Shown here one piece after another: positions 8,860-16,604 of a stretch of 64,000 nucleotides of DNA; position 1 is the first letter of the stretch; the number at the start of each line of letters is the position of its first letter. The notes beneath the pieces were generated by a model, which was not told where the DNA came from, ran no database searches, and saw nothing but the letters and a program-made list of their open reading frames with translations. Both the position numbers and the translations under genes were made by a program. This stretch comes from RPQJ01 sp963726665 (GTDB lineage: Bacteria > Pseudomonadota > Gammaproteobacteria > Steroidobacterales > Steroidobacteraceae): the NCBI GenBank assembly GCA_963726665.1, contig CAVSDW010000012.1:248001-312000 (forward strand). Direction: 5' to 3'.

Positions 8860-9012
8860 CCTGTGACCCTCGAAAAAGCCTGCACTTGCGCGCTCACTTC
8901 GCCACCCTGCGCCGCGCCGCGATCGGATGTCGTAACCGCGCCGCGCAAATTCCGCGGCGAGCGCCTCGCCGATGCCCGACGACGCCCCCGTGATGAAAAT
9001 CGATCGAGTCAT
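8856..9012 (-). pseudogene. Truncated SDR gene remnant
   Basis: From ATG 9012 the minus strand encodes a textbook SDR N-terminus: FITGASSGIGEAL followed by AAEFARRGYD, about 28 residues. After that the match to an SDR stops, and only some 65 bases remain before the kinase gene. One other frame of that remainder ends in a TGA overlapping the kinase start as ATGA, the overlap expected of the next gene in an operon. This is what an internal deletion of some 220 codons would leave. A simple one-base error cannot restore the missing protein. Confidence 0.7.
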
Positions 9013-9210
9013 CTCGTCTCCGCTCGTGCCCAATGCCGCTCGTGCAGGAGGAATCTCAGGTCCCGCCTGACGATGAGCCTCGAGGGCATGGTACGCATGA
9101 TACCGGCTGCACGGGCCGGCCGAGAGGTCGTAAAGTGTGCCTGCCTGTGCCCTCCCCCGGGGCGGACCCGTGTACCTTAGGATCGGCGCATCTGCTTGGT
9201 ATTGGAGGAA

Positions 9211-10260
9211 ATGGTGAAGACTCCCAGCCTGCTCGACATCGTCAAGCTCCTGCCGGCCCGCGACCTCACGCGTGCCGCGAAGGCCCTCGGCCTGACGCCT
9301 GATACGCTCATGAAGCGCGTCGGCTCGCTCGAATCGGCTGTCGGCTCCAAGCTCATGGACACGGCCGCCAAGGCGCTCAAGCCCAGCGAGGCGGGCCGCC
9401 TGATGATCGACCACGCGAGCCGGATCTTCACCCAGGCCCGCGACTTCACCCGCGACCTGGAGGAACTGGCCGGCCTGCAGTCGCCCGAGATCGTGTTCGG
9501 TACGGACATGTTCGCCGCCGAGCTGCCGCTCGGCGCCACGCTGGGCCGCATGGCAACGGCGAATTCACGCCTGCGTGTGCACGCAGTGATCGCCGACTTC
9601 GACGAGCTCGCGAAATCCGTGATGGCCGGCCGGCTCGAGTTCGCAATCGCCGACACGACGAGCGCCGAGCGGCATCCCACGCGGCTTGCGATCGAGCCGG
9701 TGGCCGAGCACCGGGTGTTCTTCTTCACGCGCCAGGGCCACCCGCTGACAGCCGCGAAGGAGCACTCGCTCGAGAAACTGCTCATGTTCCCGCTCGCCGC
9801 CGCGCGCGTACCGCACCGCATCGCCATGCACGTCAGCAAGCACATGCCGTCCGCGAAGGTGGAGCGGGAAACCGGCGACCTGACGCCCAGCCTGCAGCTC
9901 GACAGCTTCGCGGTCGCAAAGGCGGCGGTGCTGGCCGGGGACGCGATCGGCCTCGCGCCACTGACGGCGATCGAGGCTGAACTGCGGTCGGAGAAACTCG
10001 CACTCGTCCCGTTCGATGCGCCGTGGCTGCACCTGAGCTACGGACTCTTCTATCCGCGCAAGCGTTCGCTGTCGCGCGCGGCGCAGCTGTTCGTCACGCA
10101 GCTGCGGCAGGTCGAGACCGACATCCAGACGCGCGAGCACCGTGCGCTCGCGCGAATGAACCTGAGGCGGCGACCGGCCCGCAAGGGTGCGAAGTCGGGG
10201 ACCACGGGCTCCGCCGCGGCCGCGAAGCGGCGGTCGGCCTCGGCGCGGAGCCGCCGATGA
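9211..10260 (+). CDS. LysR-family transcriptional regulator with basic C-terminal tail
   Basis: The 349-residue protein has an N-terminal winged helix-turn-helix (LTRAAKALGLTPDTLMKRVGSLE region, residues 20-45) and a periplasmic-binding-like effector domain. It faces the minus-strand kinase/dehydrogenase/SDR operon across a 198-base gap, the usual geometry for a LysR regulator and its target. A GGAGGA element precedes ATG 9211; GTG 9214 is also possible. The C-terminus has an extra tail of about 40 residues rich in R, K, A and S, not typical of the family. The stop overlaps the next gene's start in ATGA. The effector is unknown. Confidence 0.85.
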   Translation: MVKTPSLLDIVKLLPARDLTRAAKALGLTPDTLMKRVGSLESAVGSKLMDTAAKALKPSEAGRLMIDHASRIFTQARDFTRDLEELAGLQSPEIVFGTDMFAAELPLGATLGRMATANSRLRVHAVIADFDELAKSVMAGRLEFAIADTTSAERHPTRLAIEPVAEHRVFFFTRQGHPLTAAKEHSLEKLLMFPLAAARVPHRIAMHVSKHMPSAKVERETGDLTPSLQLDSFAVAKAAVLAGDAIGLAPLTAIEAELRSEKLALVPFDAPWLHLSYGLFYPRKRSLSRAAQLFVTQLRQVETDIQTREHRALARMNLRRRPARKGAKSGTTGSAAAAKRRSASARSRR

Positions 10261-11681
10261 GCCCGCGCATGGTGGTCGTCCTTGCGGCGACCCTTCTCGC
10301 GACGGTCGTGACGCGTGCGCCGGCCGCGGACCAGCCCGCGACCATGCGCATCGACTACTTCCACACGGGCGGCCAGGGCGCCGACATCTATTCATTGGAC
10401 AGGATCGTCGTCGAGCCCCTGCCGTGGCCCGGCAGTCTCGAGCGAGCCGTCGACGACACGAACCTCGGCACCTTCCGCTTCGAAGTCCGCGACGCCGCGG
10501 GCAAGCTGCTCTACTCGCGCGGCTTCGACTCCGTGTACGCCGAGTGGGCCACGACGGCCGAAGCCGGCACGTCCCATCGTACGTTTTCCGATTCACTGCG
10601 TTTCCCCGCGCCATCGGGCCCGGCGAAGTTGACGCTGCAGGCGCGCAACGCCGACCAGGCCTTCGAGACCGTCTGGCAGGTCGACGTCGACCCGGCCGCT
10701 GCGACCGTGGATCGCGCGGTCCCGGCGAGGCAGCAGCTTCTCGAAATCGAGAAAAACGGCCCGCCGCCCGACAAGGTGGACGTCCTGCTCATCGGCGACG
10801 GGTATACGGTCTCAGAGTGCACGGCGAAATTCCGCGCCGATGCCGGGCGACTGGTGGCTGCGCTGTTCCGTCACGAGCCGTTCAAGTCGCGACGCCGGGA
10901 CTTCAACGTCTGGGGCCTTTGTCCGCCTGCCGCGGAATCGGGCATCTCGCGGCCCTCCACGGGCATCTACCGGCGTTCGCCGGTCGGTGCCACCTACGAC
11001 GCTTTCGGCTCGGAGCGCTACGTGCTCACGTTCGACGATCGAGCGCTTCGTGACGTGGCCGCATGGGCGCCTTACGAATTCCTGACCATCCTCGCAAACG
11101 GCAAGACGTACGGCGGCGGCGGCATATTCGGGGCGTTCTCCACGGTGGCGGCCGACAGTGACTGGGCCGATTACGTCTTCGTGCACGAGTTCGGGCATCA
11201 CTTTGCCGCGCTCGCCGACGAGTACTACACCTCGCCCGTCGCCTACGAGCCTGCGACCCGGATCGTGGAGCCCTGGCAAGCGAACGTCACGGCGATGCTC
11301 GATCCCGACCGGCTCAAATGGCGCGAGTTCACCGAGAACGGCACGCCGCTGCCCACCCCGTGGCCGAAGGAGGAGTTCGAGGCGCGCCAGCGTGAGTTCC
11401 AGGCGCGGCGCAAGCAGATCCGCGCCGAGGGGCGCCCGGAAAGCGAGATGTCGGCGCTGTTCCGCGAGGAGCAGGCCTACACCACGCGGGTACTCGCGGC
11501 CGCTCGCTACGCAGGGAAAGTCGGCGCGTTCCAGGGCGCCAATTATGACGCGCGCGCCTACTATCGCCCGCAGATCGACTGCGTGATGTTCACGCGCGAC
11601 GAAGTACCGTTCTGTCGCGTCTGCCAGGGCGCTCTCGAGCGCGTCATCGACTTGTACGCGGGGCCAGCCGCAACAGACTGA
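10257..11681 (+). CDS. Secreted M64-family (IgA-protease-like) metallopeptidase
   Basis: A 474-residue exported protein. The signal peptide covers about residues 1-24, a hydrophobic core ending near TRAPAADQ. The zinc site is HEFGHHFAALADEY, which fits the M64 pattern of HExGH with a downstream ADE motif. An N-terminal domain of beta-strand character precedes the peptidase domain, and a late CRVCQ segment may hold a disulfide. The start overlaps the LysR stop in ATGA, so the two are co-translated. M64 enzymes include a clostridial IgA protease; the substrate here is unknown. Confidence 0.85.
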   Translation: MSPRMVVVLAATLLATVVTRAPAADQPATMRIDYFHTGGQGADIYSLDRIVVEPLPWPGSLERAVDDTNLGTFRFEVRDAAGKLLYSRGFDSVYAEWATTAEAGTSHRTFSDSLRFPAPSGPAKLTLQARNADQAFETVWQVDVDPAAATVDRAVPARQQLLEIEKNGPPPDKVDVLLIGDGYTVSECTAKFRADAGRLVAALFRHEPFKSRRRDFNVWGLCPPAAESGISRPSTGIYRRSPVGATYDAFGSERYVLTFDDRALRDVAAWAPYEFLTILANGKTYGGGGIFGAFSTVAADSDWADYVFVHEFGHHFAALADEYYTSPVAYEPATRIVEPWQANVTAMLDPDRLKWREFTENGTPLPTPWPKEEFEARQREFQARRKQIRAEGRPESEMSALFREEQAYTTRVLAAARYAGKVGAFQGANYDARAYYRPQIDCVMFTRDEVPFCRVCQGALERVIDLYAGPAATD

Positions 11682-11750
11682 GGCCCGGACCGCGTAGCCG
11701 ACGCATTTTCCTTCCGAAACTACGTATTTCCGTCGGCCGGGTCTGGGCCT
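11681..11750. other. 70-nt two-stage hairpin between peptidase and CHRD genes
   Basis: Bases 11681-11691 pair with 11740-11750 (11 bp including one G-T). After a 5/2-base internal loop, 11697-11703 pair with 11731-11737 (7 bp). The 27-base terminal loop is AT-richer than its surroundings and contains the palindrome TACGTA. The left arm begins on the last base of the peptidase stop codon. There is no T-run, so a plain rho-independent terminator is not obvious; a processed 3' end, attenuator or small structured RNA is possible. Confidence 0.6.
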
Positions 11751-11777
11751 ATCTGGAGGGCAACAGCCGGAGGACGA

Positions 11778-11794
11778 CGGGGCCTCCCGCCCCG
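11778..11794. other. Short GC hairpin in the CHRD leader
   Basis: CGGGGC at 11778-11783 pairs with GCCCCG at 11789-11794 around a five-base loop. It lies 17 bases before the likely ribosome-binding site of the CHRD gene and follows the larger hairpin, giving the leader two stacked stem-loops. Confidence 0.45.
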
Positions 11795-11822
11795 ACACCC
11801 AGGTTCAATCAAGGTGACCGAC

Positions 11823-12350
11823 ATGCCCACGAAGCGACTCAACTGGATCCCGCTCATGACAGCCGCACTCGCGCTCGCGGCTTTTGCAGTCCACTCGGAA
11901 GAACTGCACTTCACCGCCAAACTGAGCGGCGCGGCGCAGCTTCCGGAGCCGACCAACTCCAAGGCCACCGGCGAACTGAATCTCACGGTGCCGGACGGCG
12001 GCAGGAAGATCAGCTACACGCTGACGGTGACGGACCTGCAGAACGCGGCCACCGCTGAGCTGCATCTCGGCTCACCCAACATCAACGGCCCCGTCATCTA
12101 CAAGCTGTTTCCCGCGCACGGCGCGACCGCGAAGAAGGGCGCGTTCAGCGGAGTGCTCGCGGAAGGCACGCTCACCGCCGCCGACATGCTCGGGCCGATG
12201 GCCGGCTCCCCGCTGTCGGACCTGATCGACGAACTGCGCGCGGGAAATGCCTACGTCAATATCCACACGAACGACGGCATGGATCCGCCGGAATCCGGCC
12301 CGGGTGACTACCGCAAAGGCGAGATCCGCGGCCAGATCGAGATGAAGTGA
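11823..12350 (+). CDS. CHRD-domain exported protein
   Basis: A 175-residue protein with a signal peptide of about 25 residues ending near FAVHSEE. The remainder matches the CHRD (chordin-like) domain: a repeat-like beta structure with motifs such as FTAKLSGAAQLPEP, ELHLGSPNINGPV and YVNIHTNDG. These domains are found in secreted bacterial proteins of unknown function. ATG 11823 is preferred, with AAGG eight bases before it; GTG 11814 is an alternative. The leader contains two hairpins. Confidence 0.85.
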   Translation: MPTKRLNWIPLMTAALALAAFAVHSEELHFTAKLSGAAQLPEPTNSKATGELNLTVPDGGRKISYTLTVTDLQNAATAELHLGSPNINGPVIYKLFPAHGATAKKGAFSGVLAEGTLTAADMLGPMAGSPLSDLIDELRAGNAYVNIHTNDGMDPPESGPGDYRKGEIRGQIEMK

Positions 12351-12360
12351 GGCGCGGCTG

Positions 12361-13182
12361 CTAGAGCCTGAACACGCGGGTGGCGTTTCCATTCAGGAAC
12401 GCCGCTCGTGTCGCATCGTCGAGACCGAGTTCGCCCAGGCCCTCGAGCGCCTTGGCAGGAGCGATCATCGGCCAGTTGGATCCGAACATCACCTTGGCCG
12501 CCCCGTGGGCCTTGAGGTACGCGACGAGCGCGGGGGGATAGCGCCGGACCGTGTACGCCGACGTGTCGATGTACACGTTGCGATGCTTGGTCGCGACCGC
12601 CACCATCTCCTCGGTCCACGGGTACCCGATGTGCCCGCAGACGATCACGAGTTCCGGAAAGTCGATCGCCACCTGGTCGATGTACGGGATCGGACGCCCG
12701 ACCTCTGACGGCATGAGCGGCCCGGTGTGTCCGACCTGCGTGCAGAACGGCACGCCGAGTTCGCAGCACTCGCTGTAGACGGGATAGAAGCGCGCGTGCG
12801 TTGGCGGCAGTTCCCAGAGCCACGGCAGGATGCGGATGCCCTTGAATCCGAGGTCCCGGACGCAGCGACGGATTTCACTGACCGCCGCGCGGGGGCGTCG
12901 GATGTCCACCGAACCGACGCCCACCAGCCGTGCGGGAGCCTGCCGAACGAAGCCGGCCACCTCGTCGTTCGAGATGAGCGCGCCCTGCGGGCCTTCCCAG
13001 GCACTGATGAGACTCTTCGATACACCGCCCTCGTCCATGCTCGCGACGGTGACAGCCACCGGCCAATCGGCTGCCGCCGCGGCTTCCCCCGGCCCGGCGC
13101 GCGCCCAGCGCCGCAGCGACTCGAACATCGGCTGGTTCAGGTGGCGGGCAGTCGGATGCTGCGCCCATGCGTCGATGATCAT
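12361..13182 (-). CDS. Amidohydrolase-2 (ACMSD-like) family protein with altered metal motif
   Basis: A 273-residue TIM-barrel protein of the amidohydrolase-2 group, which includes decarboxylases and hydrolases. Family features are a segment GFKGIRILPWLWELPP, the histidines in TQVGHTGP and CGHIGYPW, and the terminal pattern VMFGSNWPM (usually with aspartate in place of asparagine). The N-terminal HxH metal pair is replaced by DAWAQHPT, so the metal site differs from the usual form. A small acidic protein gene lies 32 bases upstream on the same strand. Substrate unknown. Confidence 0.82.
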   Translation of the reverse strand: MIIDAWAQHPTARHLNQPMFESLRRWARAGPGEAAAAADWPVAVTVASMDEGGVSKSLISAWEGPQGALISNDEVAGFVRQAPARLVGVGSVDIRRPRAAVSEIRRCVRDLGFKGIRILPWLWELPPTHARFYPVYSECCELGVPFCTQVGHTGPLMPSEVGRPIPYIDQVAIDFPELVIVCGHIGYPWTEEMVAVATKHRNVYIDTSAYTVRRYPPALVAYLKAHGAAKVMFGSNWPMIAPAKALEGLGELGLDDATRAAFLNGNATRVFRL

Positions 13183-13214
13183 TGGTACTTCGGCTCGCTG
13201 TGTCCGCGTGCGAT

Positions 13215-13388
13215 TCAGTCCTCACGCCCCTCGAGAATAGATCGGGCGTACTCCTCGCTGACGCGCTTCCGCCACGCACCGACAAAGGTACGAATCGTCG
13301 TCTCGTCGTCGATTTCCTCGACCTCGAGGCCCTCGACTGGCACGACCTGGTCGTCGCCCTCTTCTCCCTTTTCTTCTTCTGGCGTCAT
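13215..13388 (-). CDS. Small acidic protein of unknown function
   Basis: 57 residues from ATG 13388, which has GGAG five bases upstream; ATG 13412 would add eight residues. The N-terminal two thirds is strongly acidic (MTPEEEKGEEGDD and EVEEIDDET). The C-terminal third is amphipathic and more basic (AWRKRVSEEYARSIL). No domain is recognised. It lies 32 bases before the amidohydrolase and may be cotranscribed with it. Confidence 0.55.
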   Translation of the reverse strand: MTPEEEKGEEGDDQVVPVEGLEVEEIDDETTIRTFVGAWRKRVSEEYARSILEGRED

Positions 13389-13645
13389 GGCAGCTCCGTC
13401 ACGGGTGGTCATGCCTCGACAGACCGGCCGATTCTCCCACCGCGACCACGGCAACTGACTGCGGATACTGCTTATCTTCTCCGTTCCCGGCCGCCAGGGA
13501 AACCCCCGACTCCTCCGGCAGGCGACCGACGCATCAAGGCCTGGCGTCGCCGCGGCCGACCCCCTGCGCAATCCGAAATGCGCCCCGCACCCCGGTGACC
13601 TACACTGCGCGACTTGCGGCACCCGCGCCTTCTGCGAGGACGAAC

Positions 13646-14650
13646 ATGACTGGCGGCCTGCACCCGGCATTGACGAACGGCCGAACGGCGGCGCTACCCG
13701 TCGCGTGGCTGCTGGCCTTGCTGACCCCGCTCGGAATCCACGCCGAGCCGCTCCTGACCCGTAACCAGAATCCGCTGCTGCTGCCCTACGGCCTGCCGAA
13801 CCCACTGCCGGCCCGGCTGCCGAGCGCGGGAACCGGTGGCTATACGCTGGACGTCAACTGGTCGAACGCGGCGGACGACGACATTTCCGACTCGCACAAT
13901 TTCACCATTGATGCGGAGACCCAGGAGGTCCGCCTGCGTCTCGAATACGCGTTTGCGAAGGACTGGGCTGGACTGGTCGAAATTCCCTGGCGCCACCTGA
14001 GCGGCGGCACGCTCGACGGCTTCATCGAGAACTGGCACGACCTGTTCGGGCTTCCGAATGGCGCGCGGGATCACATGCCGGACGACCGCCTGCTCATCGA
14101 ATACCAGGAAGGCGGTGAACTCCAATTGCAGGTCGATGACAGCGCTTCCGGCATCGCCGACGTTCCTGTCTCGCTTGGTTACCAGATCCAGGCCACGGAT
14201 CGCAGCGCGCTGTCGACCTGGCTCACGGTCGACGTCCCGGTCGGTGATTCGAGCGGACTCCTGGGCAGCGGGGCCGTGGACGCCGCATTGAGCATCGCGG
14301 GCCAGTCGCAGCTCGCCGAGCACTGGCAGGTCTTCGGCCAGGTGGACGCCGTCTGGCTGGGCCAGGGCGACATCCTTCCCCAGTACCAGGAAAGTTTCGC
14401 CTGGGCCGGGCTCGCGGGCGTGTCATGGAACGCGTGGCGCAGACTCGACCTGACCGTGCAGGTGTATGCGAACTCGAGCGTCTTCGACGTCTCGATCAAT
14501 GGATTGTCCGGCGACGCCGTCGTCCTCACTTACGGCGGCACCTGGCGCACGCCTGGCGGCTGGCGATTCGACCTCGGGATGAACGAAGACATCGAGGTGG
14601 ACGCTTCGCCCGACATGACGTTCTATTTCGCCGTGCAGCACGGATTCTGA
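13646..14650 (+). CDS. DUF3187-family outer-membrane-like protein
   Basis: A 334-residue exported protein. ATG 13646 is chosen because GAGGA lies five bases upstream. A signal peptide ends near GIHAEP. The mature part alternates polar and hydrophobic residues as in a beta-barrel and ends with a C-terminal aromatic (QHGF), the usual signal for outer-membrane insertion. The opening LLTRNQNPLLLPYGLP and the following family-typical blocks match DUF3187 proteins of proteobacteria. Function is unknown. Confidence 0.78.
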   Translation: MTGGLHPALTNGRTAALPVAWLLALLTPLGIHAEPLLTRNQNPLLLPYGLPNPLPARLPSAGTGGYTLDVNWSNAADDDISDSHNFTIDAETQEVRLRLEYAFAKDWAGLVEIPWRHLSGGTLDGFIENWHDLFGLPNGARDHMPDDRLLIEYQEGGELQLQVDDSASGIADVPVSLGYQIQATDRSALSTWLTVDVPVGDSSGLLGSGAVDAALSIAGQSQLAEHWQVFGQVDAVWLGQGDILPQYQESFAWAGLAGVSWNAWRRLDLTVQVYANSSVFDVSINGLSGDAVVLTYGGTWRTPGGWRFDLGMNEDIEVDASPDMTFYFAVQHGF

Positions 14651-14694
14651 CGGGTACGCTGCGCCAGCGCGCACGACGTACCGGAGTACTCACC

Positions 14695-15084
14695 ATGATC
14701 GGGATCTGGCGATCGCACGCGCAGGCTTTCCTGGTCGTACTGATGCTCGTGACATCGGCGGCGTTCGCACTGCCGATTTTCCTCGCGCCGCTCACCTGGG
14801 CCCGCAGGCTCGGCTGGCAGATCCCGGAGCACACGGATCTCGCCGTCTATTTCGGGCGGTGCCTCGGCGCATTCATCCTGGTCGTCGAAATGCTGATGCT
14901 GCGGGCCGTGCTGACCGGCATCGGCCTCGTGTTCACGTTCCAGGTGCTGATCGCCGTCGCCGTCCTGATGACGGTCGTGCATATCTGGGGAGCGGTGCAA
15001 CGCGTCCAGCCGATCTCCGAGACGCTCGAGATCGGCATGTATGCGGGGCTGGGGATCCTTGCGGTGTTGTTCTATCCGGGCTAG
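14695..15084 (+). CDS. Small integral membrane protein, unknown
   Basis: 129 residues starting at ATG 14695 with GGAG upstream. Four hydrophobic segments are visible: near residues 10-32, 52-70, 73-95 and 110-127. No catalytic motif is visible and I do not recognise a family with confidence. It follows the DUF3187 gene by 44 bases on the same strand and may form a unit with it. Confidence 0.65.
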   Translation: MIGIWRSHAQAFLVVLMLVTSAAFALPIFLAPLTWARRLGWQIPEHTDLAVYFGRCLGAFILVVEMLMLRAVLTGIGLVFTFQVLIAVAVLMTVVHIWGAVQRVQPISETLEIGMYAGLGILAVLFYPG

Positions 15085-15108
15085 GGACCGGCCTGCAGAC
15101 GACGGTCC
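15085..15108. terminator. Possible hairpin terminator between convergent units
   Basis: GGACCG at 15085-15090 pairs perfectly with CGGTCC at 15103-15108 around a 12-base loop. It lies between the stop of the small membrane protein and the 3' end of tRNA-Ser, where transcription from both sides should end. There is no T-tract, so the call is weak. Confidence 0.35.
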
Positions 15109-15119
15109 GCACTGATTGC

Positions 15120-15209
15120 TGGCGGAGAGGGAGGGATTCGAACCCTCGAGGGCCGTGAGGCCCCGCCGGTTTTCAAGACCGGTGCATTCAACCGCTCTGC
15201 CACCTCTCC
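15120..15209 (-). tRNA. tRNA-Ser (anticodon TGA)
   Basis: 90 nt including an encoded CCA end. The acceptor GGAGAGG pairs with CCTCTCC, the T-arm reads GGTTCGAATCC, and a long variable arm typical of class II tRNAs (GGGCCTCACGGCCC) is present. The anticodon loop CTTGAAA gives anticodon TGA, reading UCA and related serine codons. It lies 29 bases after serS, so synthetase and substrate are adjacent. Confidence 0.95.
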
Positions 15210-15238
15210 GTATCGGCCGATCCGCCGTCCGCTATCGC

Positions 15239-16520
15239 CTATCCGCTGATCGATTCGGCCCCGCCCATGTACTTGCGGAGCACCTCGGGCACGACGACGC
15301 TGCCGTCGGCCTGCTGGTAATTCTCCAGCACCGCGACCAGCGCACGCCCGACCGCGACGCCCGATCCGTTCAGCGTGTGCACGGGTTCCGGCTTGCCGGT
15401 GGCGGGGTTGCGCCAGCGCGCCTGCATGCGCCGCGCCTGGAACGCCTCGCAGTTGCTGCAGGAGGAGATCTCCCGGTACTTCTGCTGCCCGGGCAGCCAC
15501 ACCTCGAGGTCGTAGGTCTTCGCGCTGCCGAAGCCGACGTCGCCGCTGCACAGCGCGACGACCCGGTACGGCAGGTCCAGTCCCTGCAGCACCTTCTCGG
15601 CGCATCCGGTGAGTTCCTCGAGCGCCGCGTAGGAATCCTCGGGCCGGACGATCTGCACCAGCTCGACCTTCTCGAACTGGTGCTGCCGGATCATGCCGCG
15701 CGTGTCCTTGCCGTAGGAACCCGCCTCGGAACGAAAGCATGGCGTGTGGGCCACGTAGCGTCGCGGCAAGGTGCCGGCCTCGAGGATCGACTCGCGCGCG
15801 AGGTTGGTGACCGGCACCTCGGCCGTGGGAATCAGGAACAGTTCCTGCTCGCCCGACGTCACGCGGAAAAGTTCCGCCTCGAACTTGGGCAGCTGCCCGG
15901 TCCCCACCAGCGCATGGCGCGCGACGAGATACGGAGCGTAGATCTCCGTGTAACCGTGCTCGCCGGTGTGCAGATCGAGCATGTACTGGATCAGCGCGCG
16001 ATGCAGGCGCGCGACGCCGCCCTTCAGCACCACGAATCGCGCACCCGAGATGCGCCCCGCCGCCTCGAAGTCCACCAGCGCGAGCTTTTCTCCGATGGCG
16101 ACGTGATCGAGAGGCGTGAAATCAAACTCGCGCGGCGTGCCCCAGCGTCGCAGCTCGACGTTGGCCGTCTCGTCGCGGCCGTCCGGGAACGCTGTCGTGC
16201 AGCATGTTCGGCAGGCCAAGTGCGGTCTCGTCGAACTCGGCCTGCGCAGCCGCCTGCTCACTCTCCAGGCTCTCGAGCCTGCGAGCGAGCGTCTCGCCCT
16301 CCGCAACCAGCGCGGAAATGTCCTCGCCCCTGGCCTTAGCCATGCCGACCTTCTTCGCATGCGCGTTTCGCGCAGCGCGGGTCTCGTCGGCAGCGACCTG
16401 CGCCGCCTTGCGACGCTCCTCGAGCGCACGAAGGCGCTCGACGTCCAGCACGAAGCCGCGCCTCGCAAGATTGCGGGCCACCGAGTCGGGGTCGGTACGA
16501 AGCAGCTTGGCGTCGAGCAT
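15239..16520 (-). CDS. serS: Seryl-tRNA synthetase, interrupted by a one-base frameshift
   Basis: SerRS charges tRNA-Ser and tRNA-Sec with serine. From ATG 16520 the N-terminal coiled-coil arm is read up to LPNMLHDSVP; the rest, starting at GRDETANVELRRWG, continues in a different frame. Removing one C at 16183-16184 restores the expected junction SVPDGRDETANVE and one protein of about 426 residues. Class II motifs are intact: motif 2 FRSEAGSYGKDTRG and motif 3 GSGVAVGRALVAV. With the insertion, translation would stop about 20 codons later. An essential gene broken this way suggests a sequence error. Confidence 0.93.
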
Positions 16521-16604
16521 GGCGGGGGTCGTCCTGGCGCGAAAGCGATGAATTATAGATGAAATAGGGGGCAGTCCCCTTGAGGGCCTCGAGGGCACAG
16601 CCCC

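Noticed and set aside
7795..9012. Single 405-residue SDR-kinase fusion protein
   Set aside because: The frame is open from 9012, but the SDR part stops after the nucleotide-binding element and the kinase family begins normally at 8859. Read as a remnant instead.
14623..15000. Minus-strand open frames opposite the small membrane protein
   Set aside because: Low-complexity His/Asp/Gln-rich translations that mirror a hydrophobic coding strand; no start signal and no family.
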